Assembly: GCA_001972305.1 (NCBI GenBank)
Contig: BDDD01000276.1
Location: 673,776 to 737,775 of the forward strand
DNA length: 64,000 nt
Direction of reading: 5' to 3'
Origin: Cephalotus follicularis
Lineage: Eukaryota; Streptophyta; Magnoliopsida; Oxalidales; Cephalotaceae
Part shown: one piece after another, positions 10,445-23,219 of the stretch
Numbering within the stretch: position 1 is the stretch's first letter
Layout of the letters: each line of letters opens with the position of its first letter
Program-made: the position numbers and the translations under genes
Notes under the pieces: generated by a model
The model's database searches: none
The model's input: only the letters and a program-made list of their open reading frames with translations
What the model was told of the DNA's origin: nothing

Positions 10445-11259
10445 ATGCCAGGGGAGGGAGCCAGGGCAGAGAGCGTAACACTACGTCTTGCCTGGGGTCC
10501 CGGGCAGGGGATGCCAACACAACCTAACACAACATGACGTACCACAAGCCAGGCCTGCACTTCCATCCTAAGACATGCCTTCCCCGGACGAGCCATCCTT
10601 GGGAATGTCCTCATTGGACGACTAACAACGGCCATGTCCTCCCCGGGCATGTCCTCCCAGGCAATGACCCACACAAACAAGGGTATACCCGGGCACGAGA
10701 AAACGACAACGCTTAACACAAGCTAAGCCTGGGATAAACACAAGGGCCCGGGGACAAATGCCAAGCACTGGGACCGCTACCCGGGGTCCCCCAAACGGTC
10801 AACTTACACTTAACAGATGGAATCTTACCCCGGCCAGGTACTATGGGATCCACCAGGGCTCACCCACCAAAACATCTCCAGGGACCGGGCTGTTCCGAGG
10901 TCGGGAGGACGGAGAAAACTGAAGAAAACTGTTTACTCCCACTTAACGCCTACGGCATGCCGGGAAACAACACCCGGGGATGCCACCAGACCTCACCTTA
11001 GGGTCAACCAACCCGAGCTGCGATGTCAACCTAAGGTTTGACCAACCACGAACACTGCCACCCCTCTCCCGACATCTCAGCAGAGGTTCCACGCACAAAA
11101 GGCCCCGAGGAGAAACACTTAAGTTTCCCCAAGGCCAAGGCTGGGGAGACCTGCTCCACTGCCCAGGGTCAAACAACCCCCGAACTCATACGTCATCCCT
11201 GCACGCCCAAACACTTAGCACAAACAACGCCAGGGTTGGGAAAATAGCTAAACAACAAG

Positions 11260-13020
11260 GTATATAAAACAAGGGAATTATATACACGGTCCCGGGCAAA
11301 ATGCCAATGAACCAAAAACATCCAAGAAAAACATATACATGTTACAACAAAAGGTTTACAAGGCATAGACATTAAGAAAATCTATACAAAAACCACAACG
11401 ATGTCCCCAAATGCATGAAGGTGCCCGTGGCGGAGGAGCCATTCTAAGGTGCTGCGTCAGTGTCTACCTCTTTCAACTCGCTGTCCTCAGTGGATATCAA
11501 GAACACTGCTGCCCCGCTTCCCCTACACATAAAACTAAGAGGGGATTAGTCCAACTGACTAGTGAGTAAGTTCAAGGAATATCCTGGGCAAACCACTTCC
11601 ATCAGGGTGCCAAGAGCCAAGGAAAACATGCCCTGCCCCAACTGGACCAAAGGACAACCCACACCCCTTGCTCAACAAAACAAGGCAGAGGTGAAAAGAT
11701 ACAAGGATATCAAATAAAAGGAAAAGCCCGAGGAGACGTTAGAGCTACCAACTCAATGACTGACCTCAAGGGAAGAAGATAAACAACAGTTTATATGTTA
11801 GAACATGCAAGGGATCCAAGGATCAACAAAATATCAACTCTAAGGATCAACAATTCTCAAGGGGACTACTGGTACTGTATCAATCACAAGCACATTCCAC
11901 ACACGCACATGCACACATCAAACTCACACACTTCCATATCCGAAACCACCTCGGCAACATAAATAACAACTCCGTTGAAATCCATCAACGCGGTCATTGG
12001 CTATAGGACTGTGCATATCCCTCATATACGCATATAGATACCCACTTCCAGAGCACCGCATGAACATCGGTAGAAGGGCTACGCAAGCACTCCTCCCCCG
12101 GAAATCACACTTTAGCGCACCTCACTACATGAACATTGATCGAGGGGCTACGCAAGCTCTCCCCCATCGGCAATCACGAGCTCACCACTACACTAGGTGA
12201 ACCTCGATCGAGGCGCTACCTCATCGGCAATCACATAGCGTTAGTATCGTCCAATGGGCCTGCAAATCACCGCTCAGCACCACCCTTGACGAGATGACAG
12301 AGGAGAACATCGGCTCAGAGGTAAGTGTATCACCACTTAGACCATCTCGGGCCGGAAATCTCTAACATAACCAAGTAACCAGTAAACAGTACCCAGGGAC
12401 AACAACACATGATATCAAATCAAGCATGAATACTTAAACAGAAAGGGGAAACAACAAGTTCAACCTAGGCATTGACCCCTCGGCTCGAAAACAACAGTAT
12501 TCAGATGCAATATTAACAAGATGACATGAGAAGAAAACCTAGTCGAAGATAATATCATGGAAGGGCATATAAACAATAAACTCTCAGTTATCAATTGATA
12601 AAAAAGAAGAACATCCCACTCACTAGTATTCATAGCGTCCTCAGCTAGCTCCCTTGTTGTGCGGACTCCGTTCCTCGATCTTCCTCTGCAAGACCAGCAC
12701 ACAACAACGCTTAGCTACCCTGAACAACATCTCCAAAGCAATGCATGAACCACATACATCCATGAAAACCAAGACGAAGCTCTTTCTCGGCCTTAAAGAT
12801 AGTGCATGCACCAACCATGCGACGCACCAAAATATACTAAGGAGGACACTCACCTGCTAGACGCGTAGATCGGTGAAAGAAAGTCCTAACCTCAAATAGC
12901 GATCAAAGCTTCAGAAGAAAGACAAGGAAGAAAGATGAAAGATGAAAGATGAAAGCTCACTCTCCCAAAAGCTTCTTCAGGTGTGAGATGATGTATATGA
13001 CATCTGCCGAAAGTCAACTG
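11260..13020. other. LTR interior of gypsy-2, no genes
   Basis: Low-complexity-poor, non-coding LTR sequence matched throughout by 19380-21140. It contains short imperfect repeats around CACTACATGAACATTGATCG and GGGGCTACGCAAGC (12060-12235). No coding region is supported. Confidence 0.7.
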
Positions 13021-13234
13021 CCAAGCTTCCTAAGCAAGCTTTGCACATATCCCAACACCAACTAAACATCTATTATCTCTTAACCACATACAAACATATG
13101 GCCTCCACCAAGCCCAAGACAACAAACACTTGTCCAAGGAAAGAGCCCAAGCCAAACCACAACCAAGGAGAAAAGAAAAAAAATTTCCCCCAAGCCCAAA
13201 CATCAATTTATCAAAAATTAATGCGGGTCGTACA

Positions 13235-13251
13235 TCCTCTCCCCCTTAAGG
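13235..13251 (-). promoter_or_regulatory. Polypurine tract of gypsy-2
   Basis: The minus strand reads CCTTAAGGGGGAGAGGA, directly abutting the LTR end at 13234. It is the priming site for plus-strand DNA synthesis. Confidence 0.9.
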
Positions 13252-13262
13252 AAATTTTGTCC

Positions 13263-14747
13263 TCAAAATTCCATCTCTGGTCCAGGGAACAGGTCAGGGT
13301 AACGTTCCCTCATCTGGTGCTCACGTTCCCAGGTAGCCTCTTCTGCTATGTGGTTTCTCCACAAGACCTTCACCAAAGGAATAGTCTTGTTCCTCAACAC
13401 CTGTTCTCGGCGGTCTAAGATCTGCTCTCGGGCTTCCTCATAAATCAACACTGGTAAATCCTCCCCGGCCAACACCACTGGCTCGGTCAACACATGGGAA
13501 GGATCAACAACGTATTTCCACTGCACAGATACGTGGAACACATCGTGCACCCTGGCCATCCCCTCAGGCAACACCAGACGATAAGCCACTGGTCCAAACC
13601 TTTGCACAACCTCAAAGGGTCCTATGTACCTTGGGCTAAGCTTCCCACGCTTGCCAAAAAGAACAATCCCTGTGTAAGGTGATACCCTGAGGAAAACCTT
13701 GTCACCTACAAAGAATTCTAAGTCCTTACGACACTTGTCTGCGTAGCTCTTCTGCCTACTCTGGGCCGCACGCAAACGATCTTGGATCACCTTCACCTTC
13801 TTTGCTGCGTCCTTGACCAACTCTGGTCCTAACAACTGGTGTTCTCCCACCTCATTCCAACACAAAGGAGATCGACAACGTCTGCAGTACAAAGCCTCAT
13901 AAGGAGCCATACCAATGCTCGCCTGGTAGCTGTTGTTGTAGGCGAACTCGATCAAAGTCAAATCGTCATCCCAACTTCCTTTGAAATCCATGACACAGGC
14001 TCTCAACATGTACTCAAGAATCTGGATAGGATGCTCAGACTGCCCATGGGTCTGAGGATGGTTCATCGTACTGAGTCACCACTCCGTACCCAACGTCCTC
14101 TACAAGCTCTGCCAGAATCTTGATGTGAACCTCGGGTCTCTATCCGAAACAATGCTGTTGGGGATCCCTTGTAACCTGATCACACCATCGACATACAACC
14201 GAGATAACTTATCCAAACTGAAGTCCTTCCTTATAGGTATGAAGTGAGCAAACCTTGTCAAGCGATAGACAATCACCCAGATTACATCATGCTTACTCCT
14301 TGTCCGAGGAAAACCAGTGACAAAGTCCATCGATATGTTGTCCCATTTCCACACTGGAATAGGAAGCGGTTGAAGAAGACATGAAGGCTTCTGTTGCTCA
14401 TCCTTCACCTATGGGCATGTCAAGCACTTTGCCACGAACCTGGCAACCTCACGCTCCATACCCCGCAACAAAAAAGACTGCCTTAGGTCACGATACATAT
14501 TGGTACTTCCATGATGCATTGACCTAGGAGAACGATGAGCTTCTTCCAGGATCTCCTGCTTGATCTTCTGAACATGTGGCACACATATCATCCTCTCTCC
14601 AAACATCAGAGCACCGTCACTACTGATGTGGAAGTCAGTCCGAGAACCCTCTCTGACTTGTTTCAACAACTTGGCCAACCTCCAGTTCTTCTCTTGCAAT
14701 CCCCGGATCTACTCTTCCCAAACAGACCTCACTTGCAGAGAAGTCAA
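13263..14747 (-). pseudogene. gypsy-2 integrase with chromodomain
   Basis: The integrase of pol inserts element cDNA into host DNA. From 14699 downwards there is a zinc-binding HHCC region (histidines near HHGSTNMYRDL, cysteines in CLTC), the core with the first aspartate in MDFVTGFP, the second in VSDRDPRFTS, and the glutamate in GQSE. The C-terminal region follows (SPLCWNEVGE, FVGDKVFLRVSP, KLSPRYIGPF, VFHVS), then a chromodomain-like end (ILDRREQVLRNKTIPLVKVLW). This order and the ending are typical of Tekay/Del-like chromoviruses. In-frame stops at 14409-14411, 14100-14102 and 14076-14078 break it, but the frame continues across all three. The last part (13263-14066) is an intact 267-codon stretch. 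Confidence 0.9.
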
Positions 14748-15992
14748 CACTGCTCTACTATCCTCGGGAGATAGCTCTACCCTCAAAGACCTCAACTGTT
14801 CCAACATTGGCAAGTAAACCAACCGTACATGAGCCAAGGAAGCGGAAGACTTCTTGCTCAACGCATCAGCAACCACGTTGGCCTTACTAGGATGATACTC
14901 AATGGTACAATCATAATCCTTGATGAGCTCGATCCATCTTCTCTGCCTCATGTTCAAATGTGGTTGAGAAGACAAATACTTCAAACTCTGATGGTCAGTA
15001 AAGATCTGACAGACTTCACCATACAGATAATGACGCCATATCTTCAAAGCAAACACCACCGCAGCTAACTCCAAGTCATGCGTAGGGTAGTTGAGCTCAT
15101 GAACCTTCAACTGCCGAGAAGCATAGGCAATAACCTTTCCTTCTTGCATCAACACACAACCGAGACCATGCAAAGAAGCATCACTATAAACCACAAAATG
15201 AACCCCCGGAGAAGGAAGGGTCAACACCGGAGCTGATGTTAACTTATCCTTCAGCGTCTGGAAGCTCCTTTCATAGTCTTCTGACCACACGAGCTTCACA
15301 TCCTTCCTTGCGAACTTCGACAGAGGAGCTGCTATTGCCGAGAATCCCTTCATGAACCTTTGGTAATAGCCAGCAAGTCCAAGGAAACTGCGCACTTCAT
15401 GTACGCTCTTGGGTCTTTCCCAGGACAACACGGCTTCAACCTTCCTCGGGTCAACTTCAACACCTTGACCCGAGATGACATGGCCCAAAAACCCAACCTT
15501 GTCCAACCAAAACTCACACTTACTGAGCTTAGCATACAACTCATGGTTTCTCAAGGTCTGTAAAAAAATCCTCAAGTGTTCCTCGTGCTCAGCCATACTC
15601 CGCGAGTATACCATCACGTCGTTTATGAACACCACCACAAAGGTGTCAAAGAAAGGTTGGAATACTCTATTCATCAAGCCCATGAAAGCGGCCGGTGCAT
15701 TGGTTAAACCAAACGACATAACTGAGAATTCATAGAGACCATAACGAGATCTGAAGGCTGTCTTCGGAACATCCTCTTCCTTCACCTTCAACAGGTGATA
15801 TCCAGACCGAAGATCTATCTTAGAGAACACACAAGCGTCTCACAACTGATTAAACAAGTCATCTATCCTTGGCAACGGGTACCTGTTACGCACAGTGACC
15901 TTGTTGAGTTGCCCATAGTCGATACACAAGCGCATAGCTACATCCTTTTTCTTCACAAACAAGACCGGAGCACCCCATGGAGAACTGCTAGG
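14709..15992 (-). pseudogene. gypsy-2 reverse transcriptase and RNase H
   Basis: Copies element RNA to DNA and removes the RNA. The N-terminal RT part ([39 protein letters not shown]) lies at 15840-15992. The next 373 codons carry [32 protein letters not shown], the catalytic box [12 protein letters not shown], then LGHVIS and [11 protein letters not shown]. RNase H follows with [22 protein letters not shown] and NVVADALS, so its four acidic residues are present. Stops lie at 15840-15842 and at the domain end 14709-14711. Odd: the usual FIDD box is FIND, so the first catalytic aspartate is asparagine, which would abolish polymerase activity. Confidence 0.95.
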
Positions 15993-16786
15993 TCAAATAA
16001 ATCCCTTATCCAACAAGTCTTCCAACTGTACCTTTAGCTCTTTCAACTCTACAGGTGCCATACGGTAAGGAGCAAGGGATATAGGAGCCGCGCCAGGGAT
16101 CAACTCAATCCCAAAGTCTATTTCCCTGTCTGGTGGAGGACCTGGTAACTCGTCGGGGAAAACATCGGGAAACTCCCAAACCACGGGTATGTCCCCTACC
16201 ACTGGCTTAGTCATCTGAGTATCCACCACATGAGCTAAGAATCCTTGCGCACCTTTACCCGAGGCCTTACGTGCAACCATAGCCAAGATCAACTTCAGAG
16301 GCTCGCAAACTAACTCCATGCCTGACTAGTTGGGCAAGCAAAAGGAAACAACCTTACGCAAACAATCGACCACTGCTCGGTCCCTTACCAGCCAATCCCT
16401 GCCCAGGATGGCATCAAAGTCTTCAATCTTAAAGGGAATAAGGTCGGCTACAAAACTCCGTTCCTTGATCACAACATCACAACCTCTGTAGACTCATTCT
16501 ACATGGTAACTCTGGACCGTAGGAACAGATACAGCGATCTCTTTGCCCAAGGAACTTAACACTCCACATGAATGTGTGCAAAATGCATGGGCAACAAAAG
16601 ATAAAGAGGCTCCCGTGTCAAACAAAACAGTGGCATCTCCGCCGAAGATAAGAGCCTACCTATAGCTACGTCCATGGATCCAAGAGAATCTTCTCTATTT
16701 AGGGCATAGACTCTAGTTATCGCCGCTGGTCTACCTTGTTGATGACTTCCACCAGCCCTGGATGATCCTACTTGCGAAGCCATTGA
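15993..16786 (-). pseudogene. gypsy-2 aspartic protease and protease-RT linker
   Basis: Cleaves the gag-pol polyprotein. The active-site motif DTGAS is visible on the minus strand near 16625-16640, followed by DAILGRDWL near 16400 and the linker GFLAHV, DVFPDELPGPPPDREIDF leading into RT. A single frame change occurs at about 16655-16662, between VAIG and the protease core. It moves the reading frame from that of gag to that of pol. Stops lie at 16494-16496 and 16326-16328, and 15993-15995 ends the segment before RT. The frame change may be a decay mutation; a programmed shift cannot be excluded from one copy. Confidence 0.85.
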
Positions 16787-18040
16787 TCAACCTCTAGCTC
16801 CCGCAGGTTGTCTATTAGAAGCAGCTGATCCAGGTGTCGTCGAGGTGTGCTGAGCTTGTGGGCAATTCGCCTTGAAGTGCCCAACCTGGCCACACTGAAA
16901 ACATCCACGGGTATCTGCCTTGAAGTTGCCAAAGTGGAAGCGACCACACTTCTGGCACCTGGGAGGCTGTTGAGAAATTGATGAACTCTGGTGCCCGCTT
17001 TGCTGCGCACCACTGGCTGTAGGAGGACTCATCTGCTGCGGAGAAAATGTCCCCTGGCCATCAGACCTGGCCTGTCCTCGATTTCCACCATCAACTTGCT
17101 TGCGGTACCGTTTCCTTTGTTTCCCTTGCCCTCGGGAGAAACCCTCCCCTCGAGCAGCCTGCTGTCCATCTCTCTTCTGTCCCCTATCCTGACGATTCCT
17201 CTGCTCCATAATACTTTGCTCAACCCTTTTGGCAGATTCCACCAAATCTCAAAAGATAGTCCAGTTGGTTGCTGCAACAGTATGTCTCACCTCGAGATTC
17301 AACCTATCCAAGAATTTCTCATACCTCTCCTCTTGTTCTGCAACCAAAGCCAGAGCAAAATGAGACAACTCCATAAAGCGGTATTCATACTGGGTCACGG
17401 TCATACTCCTTTGACGCAAGTGCAGAAACTCTCGCCTCTTCCCATTCACGAAGGTAACTTGGAAGAAGTACTGATGAAACTCTCATTTGAAAACATCCCA
17501 AGTGATCATAGCAACATCAGTATGCCTAGCTTGAAGAGCTTCCCACCATCGAAGAGCATTCTTCCTTACCAGAAAGGTGGCAAGTCAACCGCGTGAGTCG
17601 TCGGAAACTCCCATCAGTACAAAGACCATTTAAAGATGATTACACCATGCCTCAGCATCCGCTGGATCATCCGTTCCCTCAAAAGTTGCAGCACCTAAAC
17701 GTTACAAACGTTCAACCGGTAAAGCTTGAGGTTGAGAACTACTCAAAGCTTCTGCTATCATCGTAGCAAACTGCATCCACTCTGCTAGACCACCAGTACC
17801 AATCGGAGCAGGTACCTGCGCTGCTGACTGCGCTGCCGGAACCTCAGCTGCCACAGCCGGTCCAGTCTCTTGTTCAACCATGCCACGGTTAACCTGCACC
17901 CCAGGTCCAACAGGATGCAGTTCTTGATCCACATGTGGTAGGGAGGTCTCTCTTCCTCTACCCTGACCACATTCTCTGGCGGGGGAGACCCCTTGTCCCC
18001 TACCCAAGCCACTTCCTCGAGTCTGACGCGGAGGCACCAT
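16787..18040 (-). pseudogene. gypsy-2 gag polyprotein
   Basis: Structural protein of the virus-like particle. The start MVPPRQTRGSGLGRGQG at 18040 lies 110 bp inside the primer site. An acidic/Pro-Ala-rich N-terminus is followed by the retrotransposon gag domain (LGAATFEGT near 17690; TVTQYEYRFMELSHFA and EERYEKFLDRLN within 17249-17449). The zinc knuckle CFQCGQVGHFKANC (CX2CX4HX4C, intact) and a Gln/Ser-rich tail lie within 16787-17245. Stops at 17702-17704 (TAA), 17483-17485 (TGA), 17249-17251 (TGA) and 16787-16789 (TGA) cut it, all in the same frame. Length and layout are normal for a chromovirus gag. Confidence 0.9.
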
Positions 18041-18150
18041 CTACCTTCACATGCAACGTTAGAGCATTACTAACATATATACTACATGAAATGCAATGCA
18101 TGCATACCCCCCAAAAGTCTCCAAAGAAAACACAAGGAAACTAAGCCGGT

Positions 18151-18163
18151 CTCTCTGATACCA
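18151..18163 (-). promoter_or_regulatory. Primer-binding site of gypsy-2
   Basis: The minus strand reads TGGTATCAGAGAG, initiator-Met tRNA type, 6 bp from the LTR at 18170. Confidence 0.85.
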
Positions 18164-18169
18164 AAAAGC

Positions 18170-21100
18170 TGACAACTCCCGTTCCCGAGCACCCCCGCCG
18201 GAGGACGGCCGTGCCAGGTGGAACGATCCCTCACCTGGATCCCTAACCATCCCCCAACAAACAACAAAGGCTAACGCTAAGGCCAGGGCAGGCGTTAAAA
18301 ACACACTGCCGAGGAGAGCCGCGATCCCTAGGCCAAATGCACCCAAGGCATAAAAACAAGAAAAGCCCGAAGAAACACATGGCGGAGAAGGGACAAAGAA
18401 GGAAATGGAAAAACTGTAAATAACCTTTACACAAAACCATTCCCCAAAACTCACCGTTTAACTAAAGGGAACACACACAGTAACCGCTACCCAAACGCAA
18501 CTTTCGACTAAAGGAACACACGTAACAAACACTGCCCAAACGCACCGTTCCACTAAAGGAACATGTCAGGGGAGGGAGCCAGGGCAAAGAACGTAACACT
18601 ACGTCTTGCCTGGGGTCCCGGCCAGGGGATGCCAACACCACCCAACACAACATGACGTACCACAAGCCAGGCCTGCACTTCCCTCCTAAGACATGCCTTC
18701 CCCGGATGAGCCATCCTTGGGCATGTCCTCATTGGACGACTAACCACTGACATGTCCTCCCCGGGCATGTCCTCAAAGGGCATGACCCACACAAACAAGG
18801 GTATGCTCGGGCACAAGAAAATGACAACGCATAACACAAGCTAAGCCTGGGATCAACAAAAGGTCCCGGGGACAAACGCGAAGCATTGGGACCATTACCC
18901 GGGGTCCCCCAAATGCACAACTTACACTAAGGAGATGGAATCTCACCCCGGCCAGGTACCCATGGGATCCACCAGGGCTCACCCACCAAAACATCTCCAG
19001 GGACCGAGCTGGTCCGAGGTCGGGAGGACAGGCAAATCTGAAGAAAAATTTTTACTCCCACTTAACGCCTACGGCATGCCCGGCGACAACACCCGGGGAC
19101 GCCACCAGACCTCAGCTTAGGGTCAACCAACCCGAGCTACGAAGTCAACCTAAGGTTTGACCAACCACGAACATTGCCACCCCTCCCCCGGCATCTCAGC
19201 AGAGGTGCCACGCACAAAAGGCCCCAGGGAGAAACATTTAAGTTTCACCAAGGCCAGGGCTGGGGAGACCTACTCCACTGCCCAGGGTCAAACAACCCCC
19301 GAACTCATACATCGTCCCTGCACGCCCAAACACTTAGCACAAACAATGCCAGGGCTGGGAAAATAGCTCAAACAACAAGGTATATAAAACAAGTGAATTA
19401 TATACACGGCCCCGGGCAAAATGTCAAGGACCCACAAACATCCAAGAAAAACGTATACATGCTAAAACAAAAGGGTCACAAGGCATAGACATTAAGAAAA
19501 TCTATACAAAAACCCCAAGGATGTCCCCAAATGCATGAAGGTGCCTGTGGCGGAGGTGCCATCCTAAGGTATTGATTCAGCGTCTACCTCTTTCAACTCG
19601 CTGTCCTTAGTGGATCTCAAGAACACTGCTGCCCCGCTTCCCCGACACACAAAACTTAGAGGGGATTAGTCCAACTAACTAGTGAGTAAGATCAAGGAAT
19701 ATCCTGGGCAATCCATATCCATCGGAATGCCAAGAGCCAAGGAAAACGTGCCCTGCCCCAACTGGGCCAAAGGACAACCCACACCCCCTGCTCAACAAAA
19801 CAAGGCGGGGGTGAAAAGATACAAGGATATCAACTAAAAGGAAAAGCCCGAGGAGACGTCAGAGCTACCAACTCAATGACTGACCTCAAGGGAAGAAGAT
19901 AAACAATAGTTTATATGTCAGAACATGCCAAGGATCCGAGGATCAACAAAATATCAACTCTAAGGATAAACAATTCTCAAGGGGACTACTGGTACTGTAT
20001 CAATCACAAGCACATTCCACACACGCACATGCACACATCAAACTCACACACTTCCATAGCTGGAACCACCTCAGTAGCATAAATAACAACTCCGTTGAAA
20101 TCCATCAACGCGGTCATGGACTATAGGACTGTACACATCCCTCATATACGCATATAGATACCCACTTCCAGAGCACCGTATAAACATCAGTAGAAGGGCT
20201 ACGCAAGCACTCCTCCCCCAGAAATCACACTTTAGCGCACCTCACTACATGAACATTGATCGAGGGGCTACGCTAGCCCTCCCCCATCGGCAATCACGAG
20301 CTCAGCACTACACAAGGTGAACCTCGATCGAGGCGCTACCTCATCGGTAGTCACATAGCATTAGTATCGTCCAAGGGGCCCGCAAATCACCGCTCAGCAC
20401 CACCCTTGACGACATGACAGAGGAGAACATCGGCTCAGAGGTAAGCGTATCACCACTTAGACCATCTCGGGCCGGCAATCTCTCACATAACCAAGTAACC
20501 AGTAAATAGTATCCAGGGACAACAACACATGATATCAAATCAAGCATGAATACTTAAACAAAAAGGGGAAACAACAAGTTCAACCCAGGCATTGAGCCCT
20601 CAGCTCGAAAACAACAGTATTCAGATGCAATATCAACACGATGACATGAGAAGAAAACCTAGTCGAAGATAATATCATGGAAGGGCATATAAACAATAAA
20701 CTCTCAGTTATCAATTGATAAAAAGAAGAACATCCTACTCACCAGTATTCGTAGCGTCCTCAGCTAGCTCCCTTGTTGTGCGGACTCCGTTCCTAGATCT
20801 TCCTCTGCAAGACCAACACACAACAACGCTTAGCTACCATGAACAACATCTCTGAAGCTATGCATGAACCACATACATCCATGAAAACCAAGATGAAGCT
20901 CTTTCTCGACCTTAAAGATCATGCATGCACCAACCATGCGACGCACCAAAACATACTGAGGAGGACACTCACCTGCTAGACGCGTAGATGGGTGAAAGAA
21001 AGTTCCAACCTCAAACAGCGATCAGAGCTTCAGAGGAAAGACAAGGAAGAAAGATGAAAGATGAGAGATGAAAGCTCACTCTCCCAAAAGCTTCTTCATG

Positions 21101-21354
21101 CGTGAGATGATGTATATGACATATGCAAAAAGTCAACTACCAAGCTTCCTAAGCAAGCTTTGTACATATCCCAACACCAACTAAACATCTCTTATCTCTT
21201 AACCACATACAAACATTGGGCCTCCACCAAGCCCAAGCCAACAAACACTTCTCCAAGAAAAGAGCCCAAGCCAAACCACAACCAAGGAGAAAAGAAAAAA
21301 AATTTCCCACAAGCCCAAACATCAATTTACCCAAAAGTAATGCGGGTCGTTACA
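18170..21354 (-). mobile_element. 5' LTR of gypsy-2 (right copy, complete)
   Basis: Begins TGACAACTCCC beside the primer site and ends GCGGGTCGTTACA, 3185 bp. Nearly the whole left LTR aligns to it by eye with scattered substitutions (for example GGGTCGTTACA against GGGTCGTACA at the end). The expected target duplication on this side is CGACC (21355-21359). Confidence 0.9.
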
Positions 21355-23096
21355 CGACCGATGAAGGCCACTATTTGGGTGCCTTACCATGGTAGTGGTA
21401 ACTTGTTAGACCTGCCACCATGTCTCCAGACCTTCCATGACAGGAAGGAAGAGAGTGGACAACAAATGGGTGTCATGCGGCAGGTGAGAAGTGAGAGATA
21501 GAGAGAGGAAGGCGCCTGGCGGCATGCATGTGCGGGTAAAGGAGAGATAGAGGGAAAGTGAATAAAACACGCCATTCCCATCTTCTTCAACAAACCTGGA
21601 GAAAAGAAAAGAGAAAAGGAAAGAAAGAGAAGGAATTAGAGAGAAACAGTGAGAAATCAGAAAAAGAGAGGAGAGAAATGGAAAGCTACTTCTCCATTGT
21701 TGGACTGGTATAAAAGCTTGGAGCTTGGGGAGTTAAAAGCTCGAACTTGGAGCTACTTCGTCGGACTTGGGAGCCCAAAGCTACTGGTCAGTGAAGCTTG
21801 AAGAGGTCGACTTTCATTCGTAACTTGGAATCTAAGGTAAGGACTATATACATGCAATTTTGAGTTCAATAATAGTGTACACTCATTTGATGATTTGCAT
21901 GGCTATTTGGGATTGTGGATTGATGATACGGGTACCATGAACTACTAACCTGCTATGCATGTTGTCTTGTGAGTGAATATGGACTGGATTTCATGCTATG
22001 ATGTTTATTTTCTCCTTGTTTGAGACATGTTGAAGAAGGCAATGTTCTGGTCTTCTTTAACCATCGACGCTAAATGGTAAAGCGTCGACGCTATGGACTG
22101 TCATGCAGAGAATGAACACTTATTTCACGATAAAAGTCGACGCTTAATGAAAACGTTGACGCCATGTTTCATTATGCATGGAAATGAATGCTTGAAGTGT
22201 TTATGCCTGAGGTTCCTACCTCAAAGAGTTGACACTAAGGAGGTAAGCGTTGATTATTAATGGTGCATGCCTTGAGTGGCGAGGCCAAAGAGACAAGACG
22301 CGTAGAACTTCTGGTTGAAAGCGCCGATGCTAGGATTTAAAGCGTCGACGCTTAAAGGACATAAACTTCAATTCCAAGGATAAACGGCGATGCTTAAGTG
22401 ACTTGTTTGAACGTTGACGACTATATGGTACACGTTGACGCGAATAGAGCCTATTTTGCATTGACCATATGTTTGCATTGCATTTTGCTATGGATTGAAT
22501 TGCAATTGGATTGTTGAATAATTCTAAATGTTTTATCATTTTGGAAATGCATACATGATTTATTTATAAAAATCATTAGTTTATACGAAAATGCATATTT
22601 TTGAAAGATTGAAAATGTGGTTTCAAAAACTGAATATTGTTTTCAAGGATTGTTAAACATTTTGAATAAATGTATTGTTCCAAGTATTTTATAGCTTATA
22701 AACTACTTGAAAGGGATTTTTTTTTGATTGACTGATGGATTGTGATTGGATTGATGTCGTATTAGCAATGTGATGAAGTTGTCATCGATGGCTTAGGGCA
22801 GGAAGTACGCCTAGGGGCCATGAGTTGTCTAGGGACCCCCACACAATTTTGGTTACTAAAAACAGAGTGCCAGTAACCTGGTTGCTGAACACAGAGTGCG
22901 AGCAACCTTGGATTGATTGATTGACCTACTTTGAGTCATCCGGAGACGGGGCTGAAGTAGGAGCATGAAGTTAGGTCTAGGAGTTGGCGACGCACTTCCT
23001 GCAGGATTGGATTCATTGGTCCTTTGGACATGATTGATGGATTGTATGGTTGTAGCAACTTGGCATGGTTGCTTACCTATTGACAGATACACATAC
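21355..23096 (+). mobile_element. Y-family LTR (Y3), first segment
   Basis: Plus-strand LTR without its true 5' end. It has a TATAAAAG at 21709-21716 preceded by a purine-rich stretch, then a cluster of GCGTCGACGC words (22061-22450). The sequence continues across two insertions: it resumes at 28763 after the solo LTR X2, and at 51421 after the tandem composite, ending at 51797 with GTGTGACA. Homology to Y1 and Y2 supports the family. No gene is seen in it. Confidence 0.65.
22061..22450. repeat. AGCGTCGACGCT word cluster in LTR Y3
   Basis: Includes perfect palindromes AGCGTCGACGCT at 22081-22092 and AAGCGTCGACGCTT at 22340-22353. Variants CATCGACGCT, AGTCGACGCT, ACGTTGACGCC, GCGTTGATTA, GCGCCGATGC and ACGTTGACGCG lie at irregular spacing. 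Confidence 0.85.
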
Positions 23097-23219
23097 TGTA
23101 ATGCTCCAGATCTGAGTTCACTTTATGCTCAAAGTGATCCTCGAGGAATCGGTGCGTTACGTGGGGTGAACCATTAACCATCAAATCATTTAACCATTTA
23201 ACGATCCATTAACCATTTA

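Larger units (their letters stand above)
10353..13234 (-). mobile_element. 3' LTR of gypsy-2 (left copy, truncated)
   Basis: Collinear and highly similar to the right LTR (18170-21354) from the 46-bp repeats onwards, ending GCGGGTCGTACA before the polypurine tract. About the first 300 bp present in the right copy (TGACAACTCCC...) are missing, so no left target duplication can be read. A plus-strand TATATAAAA (11261) and a minus-strand TATATAAT (about 11280) are both present; the minus one would suit the element. Confidence 0.85.

Noticed and set aside
11257-11272. Plus-strand TATA box TATATAAAA as the gypsy-2 promoter
   Set aside because: The element is on the minus strand; this motif faces the wrong way and may be fortuitous.
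13041-13418. 125-codon plus-strand open frame
   Set aside because: It spans the gypsy-2 LTR end, polypurine tract and the antisense of the pol end, so it is a shadow.
18059-18454. 131-codon minus-strand open frame with hydrophobic stretches
   Set aside because: It runs across the gypsy-2 primer site into the LTR. The Phe/Leu-rich stretch comes from LTR sequence and is not an envelope protein.
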